In this document: positions 1 through 7,833 of the stretch, in pieces
How positions within the stretch are numbered: the stretch's first letter is position 1
Layout of the letters: each line of letters opens with the position of its first letter
Source: Nocardia nova
Lineage (GTDB): Bacteria; Actinomycetota; Actinomycetes; Mycobacteriales; Mycobacteriaceae
DNA length: 64,000 nt
Direction: 5' to 3'
Assembly (NCBI RefSeq): GCF_002933465.1
Contig: NZ_PSZE01000007.1
Span: 62,001 to 126,000 of the forward strand
Notes under the pieces: generated by a model
Seen by the model: only the letters and a program-made list of their open reading frames with translations
The model's database searches: none
What the model was told of the DNA's origin: nothing
Made by a program: the position numbers and the translations under genes

Positions 1-66
1 GGTGTCCTTCTCGTGCAGGCCGTACTCCTTGAGGATGGCCGCCTTCTGCTCGGTGGTCAGAGCCAC
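1..66 (-). CDS. rpsO: 30S ribosomal protein S15, N-terminal 22 residues (window edge)
   Basis: Reading leftward from a GTG at 66-64 the frame gives 22 residues beginning VALTTEQKAAILKEYGLH, the typical start of S15, which binds 16S rRNA early in assembly of the small-subunit platform. The remaining two thirds of the protein lies beyond the left edge. ribF ends about 190 bases upstream on the same strand, the usual actinobacterial order ribF then rpsO. The intervening 67-258 shows no gene and presumably carries the rpsO promoter and leader. Confidence 0.9.
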   Translation of the reverse strand, partial: MALTTEQKAAILKEYGLHEKDT

Positions 67-258
67 GAATTCACTCCTTGATTCTCAGTCCGCGCTCGAG
101 GAAACCGGGAAATCCCGGCCGGGCGCCACCGCGGACCGCAGCAGACCCGACGAGCCAGCCTACCGGATCGCCGCACGCCGGGCCGAATCGGGCAGATCCG
201 GACCTCGATCCGCGCGGCCCACCCCCACGCAGGGCACCCGTTCGACCGGCGGATTCGC

Positions 259-1242
259 TCAGCGCTGGGCGTCGCTCGCCTCGGCGGCGGCCAGCACCTG
301 CCGCGTCTGCTCGACGTCCTCGCCCATCGCCCGCACCAGATCGTCGATCGAGTCGAACCGGCGCATACCGCGCAGATGCTGCACGAAGTCCACGGCGACG
401 TGCTGGCCGTACAGATCCGCCTCGGTGTCCAGGACGAAGGCCTCGACCGTGCGGGTCCGGCCGGAGAAGGTCGGATTGGTGCCCACCGAGATCGCGGCCA
501 TGGCCCGCTTGCCCGGGCGTGTGACGCCGACCGTCTCACCCGCGGCCAGCACGGTGAACCAGCCCGCGTACACGCCGTCGGCCGGGATCGCCGCATGCAT
601 CGGCGGAGCCACGTTGGCGGTCGGGAAGCCGAGTTCGCGACCGCGGCCGTCGCCGTGGACGACGACACCCTCGACCCGGTGCGGGCGGCCGAGCGCGTCG
701 GCGGCCGCGGCCATGTCACCGGCGTCGACGCAGGCTCGGATGTAGGTGGAGGAAAAGGTGACCGCGTGTTCGCCGACCAGCTTCACACCGTCGACCTCGA
801 AGCCGAACCGGCCGCCCAGCTCGCGCATGGTCTCGACGGTGCCGGCCGCCTTCTTGCCGAAGGTGAAGTTGTCGCCGACCACGACCTCGGCGACGTGCAG
901 CTTCTCGACCAGCAGGTCGTGCACGTAACGGCCGGGGGTGAGCTTCATGAAGTCCTGGGTGAACGGCATCACCAGGAACACATCGATACCGAGTTCCTCG
1001 ACCAGCTCCGCGCGTCGGGTCAACGTGGTGAGCTGCGCCGGATGCGATCCGGGACGCACCACTTCCATGGGATGCGGGTCGAAGGTCATGAGAACCGAGG
1101 GAACACCGCGCACCGCAGCGGATTTCACCGCACGGCTGATCAATTGGGCGTGACCGCGGTGCACACCGTCGAACACGCCGATGGTGAGCACACACCGACC
1201 CCAGTCCGGTGGCATTTCCTCGAGACTTCGCCATCTCTGCAC
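259..1242 (-). CDS. ribF: Bifunctional riboflavin kinase / FAD synthetase
   Basis: This cytosolic enzyme phosphorylates riboflavin to FMN and adenylates FMN to FAD. The N-terminal FAD synthetase half shows the nucleotidyltransferase signature IGVFDGVHRGH near residues 20-30 and the segment STYIRACVDAGD; the C-terminal flavokinase half shows GRGRELGFPTANV. The length, 327 residues, is normal. The frame is open up to a TTG at 1260, but I start at the GTG at 1242 because relatives begin VQRWR at this point. The gene is on the same strand as rpsO and its 5' end faces the tandem repeat and mntR. Confidence 0.93.
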   Translation of the reverse strand: MQRWRSLEEMPPDWGRCVLTIGVFDGVHRGHAQLISRAVKSAAVRGVPSVLMTFDPHPMEVVRPGSHPAQLTTLTRRAELVEELGIDVFLVMPFTQDFMKLTPGRYVHDLLVEKLHVAEVVVGDNFTFGKKAAGTVETMRELGGRFGFEVDGVKLVGEHAVTFSSTYIRACVDAGDMAAAADALGRPHRVEGVVVHGDGRGRELGFPTANVAPPMHAAIPADGVYAGWFTVLAAGETVGVTRPGKRAMAAISVGTNPTFSGRTRTVEAFVLDTEADLYGQHVAVDFVQHLRGMRRFDSIDDLVRAMGEDVEQTRQVLAAAEASDAQR

Positions 1243-1324
1243 ACACCGAAGCCTACGCAAGCACGGTCACGAACCGGGATTCGGCGGGGCTGTTGTTCAC
1301 CCGACCGTCACCCACACGCGGCGG

Positions 1325-1526
1325 CCTCCGTGGTTACGCGGGCTGCCTCCTCCGGCCGCAACGCCGCCCCCGCTGGGCCCGATGGCGGGGGCAGCGGCAG
1401 CCTCCGTGGTTACGCAGGCTGCCTCCTCCGGCCGCAACGCCGCCCCCGCTGGGCCCGATGGCGGGGGCAGCGGCAGCCTCCGTGGTTACGCAGGCTGCCT
1501 CCTCCGGCCGCAACGCCGCCCCCGCT
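1325..1526. repeat. 76-bp tandem repeat, about 2.7 copies, each full copy with a GC hairpin
   Basis: The sequence beginning CCTCCGTGGTTACGC recurs at 1325, 1401 and 1477, an exact 76-base period; the third copy breaks off at about 1526. The copies are nearly identical, with one visible G/A difference at position 15 of the unit. Each complete unit contains an 8-bp perfect inverted repeat, GCCCCCGC and GCGGGGGC, separated by 11 bases. The array fills the space between the divergent ribF and mntR and ends 12 bases before the mntR start codon. It resembles a MIRU-like minisatellite. There are no unique spacers, so it is not a CRISPR array. Confidence 0.9.
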
Positions 1527-1537
1527 AAGCTCGATAC

Positions 1538-2332
1538 GTGCCCGGAAAACGTGATGTCGCCACCCGGCGTGAGCTGGCAGATTCCGCTGCGTCACAGGCG
1601 TCTCCCGATGCGGGTGCGGCCGGGCGCGCGGCGAATGTGGCCCCCTCGCTGTCGTCGGTCGCCCAGGATTATCTGAAGGTCATCTGGAGTGCGCAGGAGT
1701 GGTCGCAGGAGAAGGTGTCGACCAAACTGCTGGCCGAGCGGATCGGCGTGTCGGCGTCGACGGTGTCCGAGGCGGTGCGCAAACTCGCCGATCAGGGCCT
1801 GGTCGAACACGCTCGCTACGGCGCCATCACGCTGACCGACAACGGCCGCCGGGCCGCGGTCGCCATGGTGCGCCGCCATCGGCTGATCGAAACGTTCCTG
1901 GTCAGCGAGCTCGGCTACGGCTGGGACGAGGTGCACGACGAGGCCGAGGTGCTCGAGCACGCGGTGTCGGAAACCCTGGTGGATCGCATCGACGCCAAAC
2001 TCGGCCATCCCGATCGCGATCCGCACGGCGACCCGATCCCCTCCGTCGACGGTGCGGTCCCCACACCGCCCGCCCATCAGCTCAGCGACTTCCAGGCCGG
2101 ACAATCCGGCCGGGTGGCGCGCATCTCCGATTTCGATCCCGCGATGCTGCGGTATTTCGATTCCGTCGGCATCGCGCTCGACACCGTGATCACCGTGGTG
2201 GAGCGGCGCGATTTCGCCGGCACCATCGCGGTGCGGATCGGCGAGCACACCATCGATCTGGGAAGCCCTGCGGCAGAAGCGATCTGGCTGACCTCCCGAC
2301 CGGCCACCGACACGGCGGATCTCCACCCCTAG
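1538..2332 (+). CDS. mntR: DtxR/MntR-family metal-dependent transcriptional regulator
   Basis: The 264-residue protein matches the SirR/MntR branch of the DtxR family, which represses metal-uptake genes when Mn(II) or Fe(II) is bound. After a variable, probably disordered 37-residue leader comes the winged helix (VAQDYLKVIWSAQEW, then the recognition region ERIGVSASTVSEAVRKL), a metal-binding and dimerisation region rich in H, D and E (RRHRLIETFLVSELGY, DEVHDEAEVLEHAVS, HPDRDPHGDPIP), and a C-terminal SH3-like FeoA domain. It starts at a GTG 12 bases beyond the tandem repeat, so the array lies in its promoter or leader. Its stop overlaps the last bases of a decayed transposase. Regulated targets are not visible here. 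Confidence 0.88.
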   Translation: MPGKRDVATRRELADSAASQASPDAGAAGRAANVAPSLSSVAQDYLKVIWSAQEWSQEKVSTKLLAERIGVSASTVSEAVRKLADQGLVEHARYGAITLTDNGRRAAVAMVRRHRLIETFLVSELGYGWDEVHDEAEVLEHAVSETLVDRIDAKLGHPDRDPHGDPIPSVDGAVPTPPAHQLSDFQAGQSGRVARISDFDPAMLRYFDSVGIALDTVITVVERRDFAGTIAVRIGEHTIDLGSPAAEAIWLTSRPATDTADLHP

Positions 2333-3050
2333 CTCGAGTTTATGCTCTTCGGCGTGGCCCGTGGCCCGGCTGGTTTCGATGCTTGCGTGTTGCTGTGTGT
2401 CTTGATGTGCACGTCGTAGCGGGGTGCCGGGTGCTGGTTGCGGTGACCGGGCGGTCGCCCCGGGGCCGGGTCGTGAGGGTTTCGGCACAGCCCGGGACAG
2501 GCGATGTTCGCACCGGAGGTGCCTAAACCCGCGTCGGACGCGCGCTGGTGTAAGTCGTTGCGGGGCAGCAGGTTTCTCCCATGGATGTCTCAGGTCGGCG
2601 GCGAGGCTGCGCGCCGGGCGGAGCTGGGTGTAGGCGGCCAGGTCCACAGGTCGGCCGCAGCCGGGTCGCCTAGCTTGGGGCTGGTCCAGCCCAGGGTCTG
2701 TTTTGAGCATGCGGAAGGTGTCCTCGATATCGAAACGGCGCAGGAACGCCTGCCACAACACATCAACCATGTCCGCGTCGAGATCGACGACCGAGTGCCA
2801 CAACCACACCGGTTTCGGAATTGCCCCACTCGGCAGGCGGTGCGACGTCGAGCCGGATCACAGTGCCCTCGATGACGGGCAGCGTTGCGGTCCGTGCGCC
2901 CCAGGACGAGCAGTGGGTAAGCCCGGGGTGCAGCCGATTCCATGATCTGGCGATGGCCGGGCCGTAGAGGCGGGTCTCGTTCGCGGTAGCAGTGTCGGGC
3001 TCGCCCTGGGTGGCCGGATCGGCGAAAACGAACTCGCCGCCGCGCGGGCC
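2329..3050 (-). pseudogene. Decayed transposase, C-terminal half, multiple frameshifts (NF041680-like family)
   Basis: Pieces of one actinobacterial transposase appear in successive frames on the minus strand: GGEFVFADPATQ and ETRLYGPAIARSWNRLHP, then WLWHSVVDLDADMVDVLWQ and FLRRFDIEDTFRMLK, then TLGWTSPKLGDPAAADLWTW, then LARSLAADLRHPWEKPAA-type sequence, then APRYDVHIKTHSN up to a TAG at 2331-2329. At least three frame changes separate them, and the N-terminal catalytic half is absent. The family is recognised from memory of NF041680-type transposases. The remnant ends on the last bases of mntR and is cut at about 3050 by a second IS remnant. It cannot encode an active enzyme. Confidence 0.75.
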
Positions 3051-3128
3051 ACCGACATCCACCACGGATTCCTCGACCTCGCCGCCGCCCTGACCTGCTG
3101 GCGACGACTCAGCAACCGAACCCGATAG
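3051..3128 (+). pseudogene. C-terminal remnant of a probable IS5-type transposase
   Basis: A short plus-strand frame reads ATDIHHGFLDLAAALTCWRR then LSNRTR and stops at a TAG at 3126-3128. Many IS5-family transposases end in a similar motif, in which an ADIH segment precedes a helix ending in ICWRRL. No upstream catalytic sequence remains because the preceding bases belong to the oppositely oriented transposase remnant. The assignment rests on only about 25 residues. The junction at 3050/3051 looks like the scar of one element inserted into or recombined with another. Confidence 0.4.
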
Positions 3129-3133
3129 GAGCT

Positions 3134-3960
3134 CTAATCCGCCTGGGCCTGGTCCGCAATAAAACCATCGGCCAATGAGATAAAACGCGGCCGCCAATTG
3201 AGCCGGAGCCGCGCGCGAGCATTGTCAGCGCCACGCAGTTCGTTCATAAATGCGACGCCCCAACTACCGACTGCGAGTCTGGCCAGCATCGCAGGCGCAT
3301 GTTTCGGCTTCGGCCCTCCTACCAATTCCGCATACCGCGGCAGCCAATCCGACAACGGCGCCGGCGAGTCGTCCACAACATTCAGCGCTCCTGAAACGTG
3401 CGAGCGGTCAAGCGCCGCAACGACAGCCCTTGCCGCATCTTCAGCATGAGTGAACGAGAAGACTGAGTGCCCACCGCCTACCAGCGGAGCCTTGCCTGCC
3501 CTGACCTGCCCGGCGAATGAGCCGTCCGGAGCATAGATCGAGCCAGGGCCGTACAAATGACCGAACCGAAGGACGACACCATTAGCTGCGACGGTGGCCC
3601 GTTCGAGCTTACAATCCGTGCATTCCCAACGGCATCCGCTGCCGAAACCAAATTCCGCGTCCCCTCGGTCCGCAATCGGTTTGTCGTGGCGAACTGAAAA
3701 GCGAGTTTCCTCGGGTTCAACTCGGAGGGAATCGCCGTTAGCATGTTCACGATCGCGTCCGGCCGCACATCTTTCACAGCCCGCAAGACCGCATCAGCGT
3801 CGAGCGCATCCGCAATGACCGCCTCAGCGCCTTGGCCGATAAGCCGCTGTGCGCTTTCTTGCGTACGCGCCAGCCCGACCACCGGGTGGTTCATCGCCGC
3901 CAGTAGCGGCACGAGACTCTGGCCGATCACACCGGTAGCTCCGGCCACCAATACTCGCAT
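3134..3960 (-). pseudogene. NAD(P)-binding epimerase/oxidoreductase of the ECF41 locus, broken by one frameshift
   Basis: The first frame starts at an ATG at 3960, with an AAGGAGGA ribosome site just upstream, and shows the Rossmann motif VAGATGVIG of extended or atypical short-chain dehydrogenases. It continues to RIVSS. The second frame resumes with ERATVAANGVVLRFGHLYGP and runs to the stop at 3134. The frames join if one base is restored at about 3604/3605, so a single-base deletion (or a sequencing error) separates them; otherwise the reading is uninterrupted over about 275 codons. Such oxidoreductases are common partners of ECF41 sigma factors, and a near-perfect ECF41 promoter lies upstream. 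The substrate is unknown. Confidence 0.75.
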
Positions 3961-4016
3961 AACATGTCCTCCTTGCTCTTCTCTGGCGCTAGGCCGAGGA
4001 TCTTTTACACTGAGAG

Positions 4017-4043
4017 GACGGGCGAGCGCGCTCATCCGTGACA
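4017..4043 (-). promoter_or_regulatory. Predicted ECF41-type promoter for the NAD(P)-binding oxidoreductase
   Basis: On the minus strand the sequence reads TGTCACG, 16 bases, then CGTC. This fits the ECF41 consensus as I recall it (TGTCACA, N16, CGTC) in all but one -35 base. Initiation would fall near 4010, about 50 bases before the ATG at 3960. The sigma factor that would read it is encoded at 4357-5253. Confidence 0.65.
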
Positions 4044-4356
4044 CGGTTGTCAAGTGACCTGCGACACAGTCTTTCGCAAATCATGCGCTGTCTTCCACTG
4101 TGGCCGTTCTCATGAAGACTTACTTCTAAGACCTCCACGAGACGGCGGCACCGACGGAGCGGACCGCTTGTCGCAATCGGCTTGCTACCCAATGCAAGTG
4201 GTCGTTCGATACGTGAGTCATCAGGGTATTCGCCAAACTTTGCGGCGCCGCCTCTCAACCGGCAAGTAGTGGCAAGGCAACCGGCCGGTACCGACTCAGT
4301 CGCGGGCTGAGTGATGAGGAAACCTCCCGGCACGTCGACTTACCGCAGCGCGGCGC
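4044..4356. other. Intergenic space with no recognisable gene
   Basis: About 310 bases separate the predicted oxidoreductase promoter from the end of the sigma-factor gene. Frames here are short and lack family features or good ribosome sites. The composition is less GC-rich than the flanking genes, with AT-containing stretches around 4060-4260, which suits transferred or decaying DNA. I see no terminator hairpin, RNA gene or repeat. Confidence 0.5.
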
Positions 4357-5253
4357 CTACCTGCTGATTCTCCGGCGGACCGCGGCCGTTGCCAGTTTGT
4401 CCGGATTCCGGATCACGTAGAGATCGGTGATCTTCCCGTCGCAGATGTCGAATACGTAGATGCCGCGCAGGACGTCGTTTTCATAGATGGCCAGCGCCGG
4501 GGTGTTGTTGCAATTGACCGTCTCGACCCGCAGTCCCGGCCTATTCCTGGTCTTCTCGAAAAGCCGCAGGGCGTATTCCGCCACAGCCTCGGCACCTACG
4601 ACCGGATGACGCACCGCGAGTGCCTTACCGCCACTGTCAGCGGTCCAAGTGACGTCAGGCGCTAAGAGGGCGAGCAAACCGGCGGTGTTCCCGGTCGCCG
4701 CCGCGGACAGGAACTGTTCGGTGACGCGCGTGATCTCCGCCGAATCGACAGGTTCGAAACGTTTACGCCGTGCGTGTACGTGCTCGCGAGCGCGGTGCGC
4801 CACCTGGCGGACCGCGGCCACCGATTTCCCTACCGCCGTGGCGATCTCGTCGTAGCCGAATCCGAAAACCTCGTGCAGCACGAACACTGCGCGTTCGTCG
4901 GGTCCGAGGGTTTCCAGTAGCACCAGCATCGCCATCGACACCGATTCGGCGAGTACGACGTCGGCCGACACGTCGTGCTCGTCGAGGAGCAGCGGTTCGG
5001 GCAGCCATGGGCCGATGTAGTCCTCGCGTCGGCGGCTGCCCGCACGCACCGCGTTGAGCGCCTGCCGGGTCACCAGCCGCGCGAGATAGGACTTGGTATC
5101 GCGCACCGTCGAGAGTTCCACCGCGGACCACCGCAGATAACTGTCCTGCAGCACGTCGTCGGATTCGGTTGCCGAGCCCAGGATCTCGTACGCGATGGTG
5201 AACAGCAGCGGCCGCAACACGGTGAATCGCTCGGCGTGCTCATCGGTACTCAT
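4357..5253 (-). CDS. ECF41-type RNA polymerase sigma factor with C-terminal SnoaL-like domain
   Basis: The 298-residue protein has sigma region 2 at about residues 8-75, region 4 at about 107-160, and a SnoaL/NTF2-like C-terminal domain from about 175. Three motifs that mark group ECF41 are visible: WLPEP at 83-87 in the linker, DSGGK at 206-210 (the DGGGK-type motif), and NPDKL at 283-287. In this group the fused C-terminal domain replaces an anti-sigma factor and modulates activity. The ATG overlaps the TGA of the upstream FAD oxidoreductase (ATGA, 5253-5250), so the two are almost certainly cotranscribed. It probably drives this operon and the neighbouring oxidoreductase. Confidence 0.92.
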   Translation of the reverse strand: MSTDEHAERFTVLRPLLFTIAYEILGSATESDDVLQDSYLRWSAVELSTVRDTKSYLARLVTRQALNAVRAGSRRREDYIGPWLPEPLLLDEHDVSADVVLAESVSMAMLVLLETLGPDERAVFVLHEVFGFGYDEIATAVGKSVAAVRQVAHRAREHVHARRKRFEPVDSAEITRVTEQFLSAAATGNTAGLLALLAPDVTWTADSGGKALAVRHPVVGAEAVAEYALRLFEKTRNRPGLRVETVNCNNTPALAIYENDVLRGIYVFDICDGKITDLYVIRNPDKLATAAVRRRISR

Positions 5254-6428
5254 GCCGACTCGACCGCCGGCACCGACGCCGGTTCCGGGCGCGGGCCGCC
5301 CTTCACCCACGCCAACGATCCCGGCTTGCGCGCCTCGCGACGGATCTTATCCACCGCGATATTGCAAGTGAATTCCTTGATCCGAGCGCCTGCCCAGCCA
5401 CCGAGAAAGAATTTCACCGAAACGTCGTCCTTGCCGGCGAGCTGGCGGATGCCAACGCGGCGCCCGAGGCTCACGCACACTCCGGTGAGCGCCACATTGA
5501 GCGCCGCAGGTTCACTTCCCGCGATGCGGCTCAGCACGGTGTCCGCAGCGGAGGCGCCGAGGGCTCCGGCGCCCTGCGAACACATCCGCAACGGAGAATC
5601 CGATGGTGCCGCGCAGTCGCCGGTGGCCACGATCCGATCGTCGTCGATGCTGGTCAGATTTTCGTGGGTCAGCAACCGGCCCAGCGCGTCAGTTCGCAGA
5701 CCGCTCTGGGCAGCCAGCTGTGGAACACCGAAACCTGTGGTCCAGATTGTTAACGCGCTCGGAAGTTTTCTGCCACTGGTGAATTCGACCGCCTCCGGCA
5801 GCACCTCGCTGACCCGCTCGCCCTCGAGCACTGAGACAGTGTGCCGCGACAGCCACTTGGCGACCGAGCGACGCGCCGGCGCGCCGAGCGACGGCATCAG
5901 GTCCCCGCCGCAAACCAAGGTAACCCGACGACCCTGTTCGGCGAGTTCGGCGGCAGTCTCGATACCGGTCGCCCCGCCGCCGACCACGGTGATTGCGGCC
6001 TCGACAGGCAGTACGGCGAGCTTGGTACGCAGCCGCCGTGCGTATTCGAATTCGGCTATAGGAAAGGAGAATTCGGCCGCGCCCGGCACCGGCGGAATCG
6101 CCGCCGTGCTGCCGACGGCATAGACGAGGTAGTCGTATTCGAGTACGTCGCCGGAAGCCAGGCGTACAGTGCGACCAGCGGTGTCGATGCGGGTGGCGCT
6201 GTCGACGACCAGGTCGATGCCCTCTCCGAGCAGCGTTCGGTAATCGATCGTCGCCTCGCCGGTTCCGGCCACGAACTGGTGCAACCGGACCCGGTTCACG
6301 AATTCGGGGCGGGGATTGACCAGGGTGATGCGGATGTCGTCGCGCATGCGCAGCCGGTTCGCCGCCAGCGTTCCGGCGTATCCCCCGCCGACGACGACAA
6401 CCCGATGATGTGTTTGCTTTTCGATCAT
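5250..6428 (-). CDS. FAD-dependent pyridine nucleotide-disulfide-type oxidoreductase (NDH-2-like), ECF41 partner
   Basis: The 392-residue flavoprotein has an N-terminal FAD-binding Rossmann motif, VVVVGGGYAGT, from about residue 9, a second dinucleotide-binding motif, VVGGGATGIETAAELAEQG, in the middle for NAD(P)H, and the ATGDCA segment typical of the family near the flavin. It resembles type II NADH dehydrogenases and AIF-like enzymes. No CxxxxC redox disulfide is seen. The ATG at 6428 lies about 10 bases from the -10 of a predicted ECF41 promoter, so the transcript may be leaderless. The neighbouring frame extends a few codons further upstream, but this start fits the promoter. It is the first gene of an operon with the sigma factor. 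Confidence 0.85.
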   Translation of the reverse strand: MIEKQTHHRVVVVGGGYAGTLAANRLRMRDDIRITLVNPRPEFVNRVRLHQFVAGTGEATIDYRTLLGEGIDLVVDSATRIDTAGRTVRLASGDVLEYDYLVYAVGSTAAIPPVPGAAEFSFPIAEFEYARRLRTKLAVLPVEAAITVVGGGATGIETAAELAEQGRRVTLVCGGDLMPSLGAPARRSVAKWLSRHTVSVLEGERVSEVLPEAVEFTSGRKLPSALTIWTTGFGVPQLAAQSGLRTDALGRLLTHENLTSIDDDRIVATGDCAAPSDSPLRMCSQGAGALGASAADTVLSRIAGSEPAALNVALTGVCVSLGRRVGIRQLAGKDDVSVKFFLGGWAGARIKEFTCNIAVDKIRREARKPGSLAWVKGGPRPEPASVPAVESA

Positions 6429-6436
6429 GCCCTCCA

Positions 6437-6463
6437 GACACCGCCGCGAATCGAAACGTGACA
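6437..6463 (-). promoter_or_regulatory. Predicted ECF41-type promoter for the flavoprotein/sigma operon
   Basis: The minus strand reads TGTCACG, 16 bases, then TGTC, which has the same -35 and spacing as the promoter at 4017-4043 and one -10 mismatch to CGTC. Transcription would begin within a few bases of the ATG at 6428, implying a leaderless message and autoregulation of the sigma factor. Confidence 0.55.
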
Positions 6464-6771
6464 CTCTCTACTGTGACTTACATCACTGTCGGCGGCCTTA
6501 TCCGTGTGCGGGTTCGCGGGCACGATGTGGCCGGCGAAGTTGAGCCCCTCCCGCACCGGCCGGGCCGGCTGACCGTCGCGCCGGGCCGGGTTGCCAGGAC
6601 TTCAGCCGATTTGGGTGCCGATCGGGCGTTGAAGCCCAACCCGTCGGGATACCAGATGCGATTATGTTGCGTCTGATACAACGTCTGGGTGATCGAGCCC
6701 CCGACCTCGGCCTCCCAGTCCTCACCACCACCGAACTCCGCAATGAGCCAACGGATTTCAGACGCAGAACA
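6464..6771. other. Intergenic region with an unrecognised coding-like fragment on the minus strand
   Basis: From about 6768 down to about 6600 the minus strand stays open and reads protein-like sequence, including WLIAEFGGGEDWEAEVGGSI and TLYQTQHNRIWYPDGLGFNA, before turning into low-complexity R/P/G sequence. It has no convincing start or ribosome site. I do not recognise the family. It may be the remnant of a gene lost when the neighbouring catabolic island arrived. Nothing else is seen apart from the promoter at 6437-6463. Confidence 0.3.
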
Positions 6772-7833
6772 CTAATGCGTGACCGGTGCCGCGGCTCGCT
6801 CGGCTATCGCGGTACCGAGTTCGGCGGTGGTCGCCGTACCGCCCAGATCCGGGGTGAGCACCTCCCCCGCGGCCAGCACATCGCAGACCGCGCGGTCGAC
6901 GGCCGCGGCCGCCGCGGATTCGCCCAGATGGTCGAGCATCATCGCGCCGGCGAGGATCTGCGCCACCGGATCGGCGATCCCCATACCCGCGATATCGGGC
7001 GCACTGCCGTGCACCGCCTCGAACATCGACGGCGCGTCGCGCGCGGGATTGATATTTCCCGACGGCGCGAGCCCGAGCCCGCCGGTCACGGCGGCGGCGA
7101 GGTCGGAGAGGATGTCGCCGAACAGATTCGAGCCGACGATCACGTCCAGCCGATCCGGATGCAGCACGATCTCGGCGGCCAGCGCGTCGACGTGCATCTG
7201 CCGCGTCTCGACGTCCGGATACTCGGCGGCGATCCGTTCGAACACGCTGTCCCAGTACGGCATCGAGTGAATGAGGCCGTTGGATTTGGTGGCGGAGCAG
7301 AGTTTCCGGTCGCGTCGGCGCGCCTGCTCGAACGCGTACCGGATGATGCGTTCACACCCGATGCGGGTGAATATGGATTCCTGGACCACGAATTCGTCCG
7401 GCCGCCCAGGATTGTGCATCCCGCCGATCGCGGAATACTCGCCCTCGGAATTCTCCCGCACGATCAGAATGTCGAGATCCTTTGCGCTGCGGCCGCGCAG
7501 GGCCGACTCGGTGCCGGGCAGCAGCCGGACCGGCCGCAGATTGACGTACTGTCCGAAGGCGCGGCGCAGCGGAATCAGCAGGCCCCACAGCGAAATATGG
7601 TCGGCGACACCCGGAAATCCCACGGCGCCGAGCAGAATCGCGTCGAAATCCGCCAGCTGCTGCGGACCGTCCTCGGGCATCATCGCGCCGGTGCGCAGAT
7701 ATTGCTCACAGGACCAGTCGAATTCGGTCCAGGCGATGCCGGGCAGCGCCGCGTCGAGCACTTTGACCGCCTCGGCCGTGACGTCCACGCCGATACCGTC
7801 GCCGGGAATGGTGGCAATGCGATACATCGGCAT
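6772..7833 (-). CDS. Tartrate/D-malate-type beta-decarboxylating dehydrogenase (isocitrate/isopropylmalate family)
   Basis: The 353-residue enzyme belongs to the family that oxidises 2-hydroxy dicarboxylates with NAD+ and decarboxylates the product using Mg2+ or Mn2+. Family marks are the N-terminal IPGDGIG, IVRENSEGEYS at the substrate loop, the catalytic ATKSNG lysine segment, VGSNLFGDILSDL for the metal, and the NAD-binding EAVHGSAPDIAG. The ENSEGEYS form points to the tartrate dehydrogenase/D-malate dehydrogenase subgroup rather than LeuB. The ATG at 7833 shares its A with the TGA of the upstream aldehyde dehydrogenase, so the two form an operon. In this island it probably handles a dicarboxylate produced by the preceding enzymes. 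Confidence 0.85.
   Translation of the reverse strand: MPMYRIATIPGDGIGVDVTAEAVKVLDAALPGIAWTEFDWSCEQYLRTGAMMPEDGPQQLADFDAILLGAVGFPGVADHISLWGLLIPLRRAFGQYVNLRPVRLLPGTESALRGRSAKDLDILIVRENSEGEYSAIGGMHNPGRPDEFVVQESIFTRIGCERIIRYAFEQARRRDRKLCSATKSNGLIHSMPYWDSVFERIAAEYPDVETRQMHVDALAAEIVLHPDRLDVIVGSNLFGDILSDLAAAVTGGLGLAPSGNINPARDAPSMFEAVHGSAPDIAGMGIADPVAQILAGAMMLDHLGESAAAAAVDRAVCDVLAAGEVLTPDLGGTATTAELGTAIAERAAAPVTH

Noticed and set aside
1325..1526. Possible CRISPR array
   Set aside because: The period is 76 bp of fully repeated sequence without unique spacers, and no cas genes are near.
3989..4333. A 114-codon minus-strand reading between the sigma gene and the oxidoreductase
   Set aside because: It has no ribosome site, no family match and spans the predicted ECF41 promoter.
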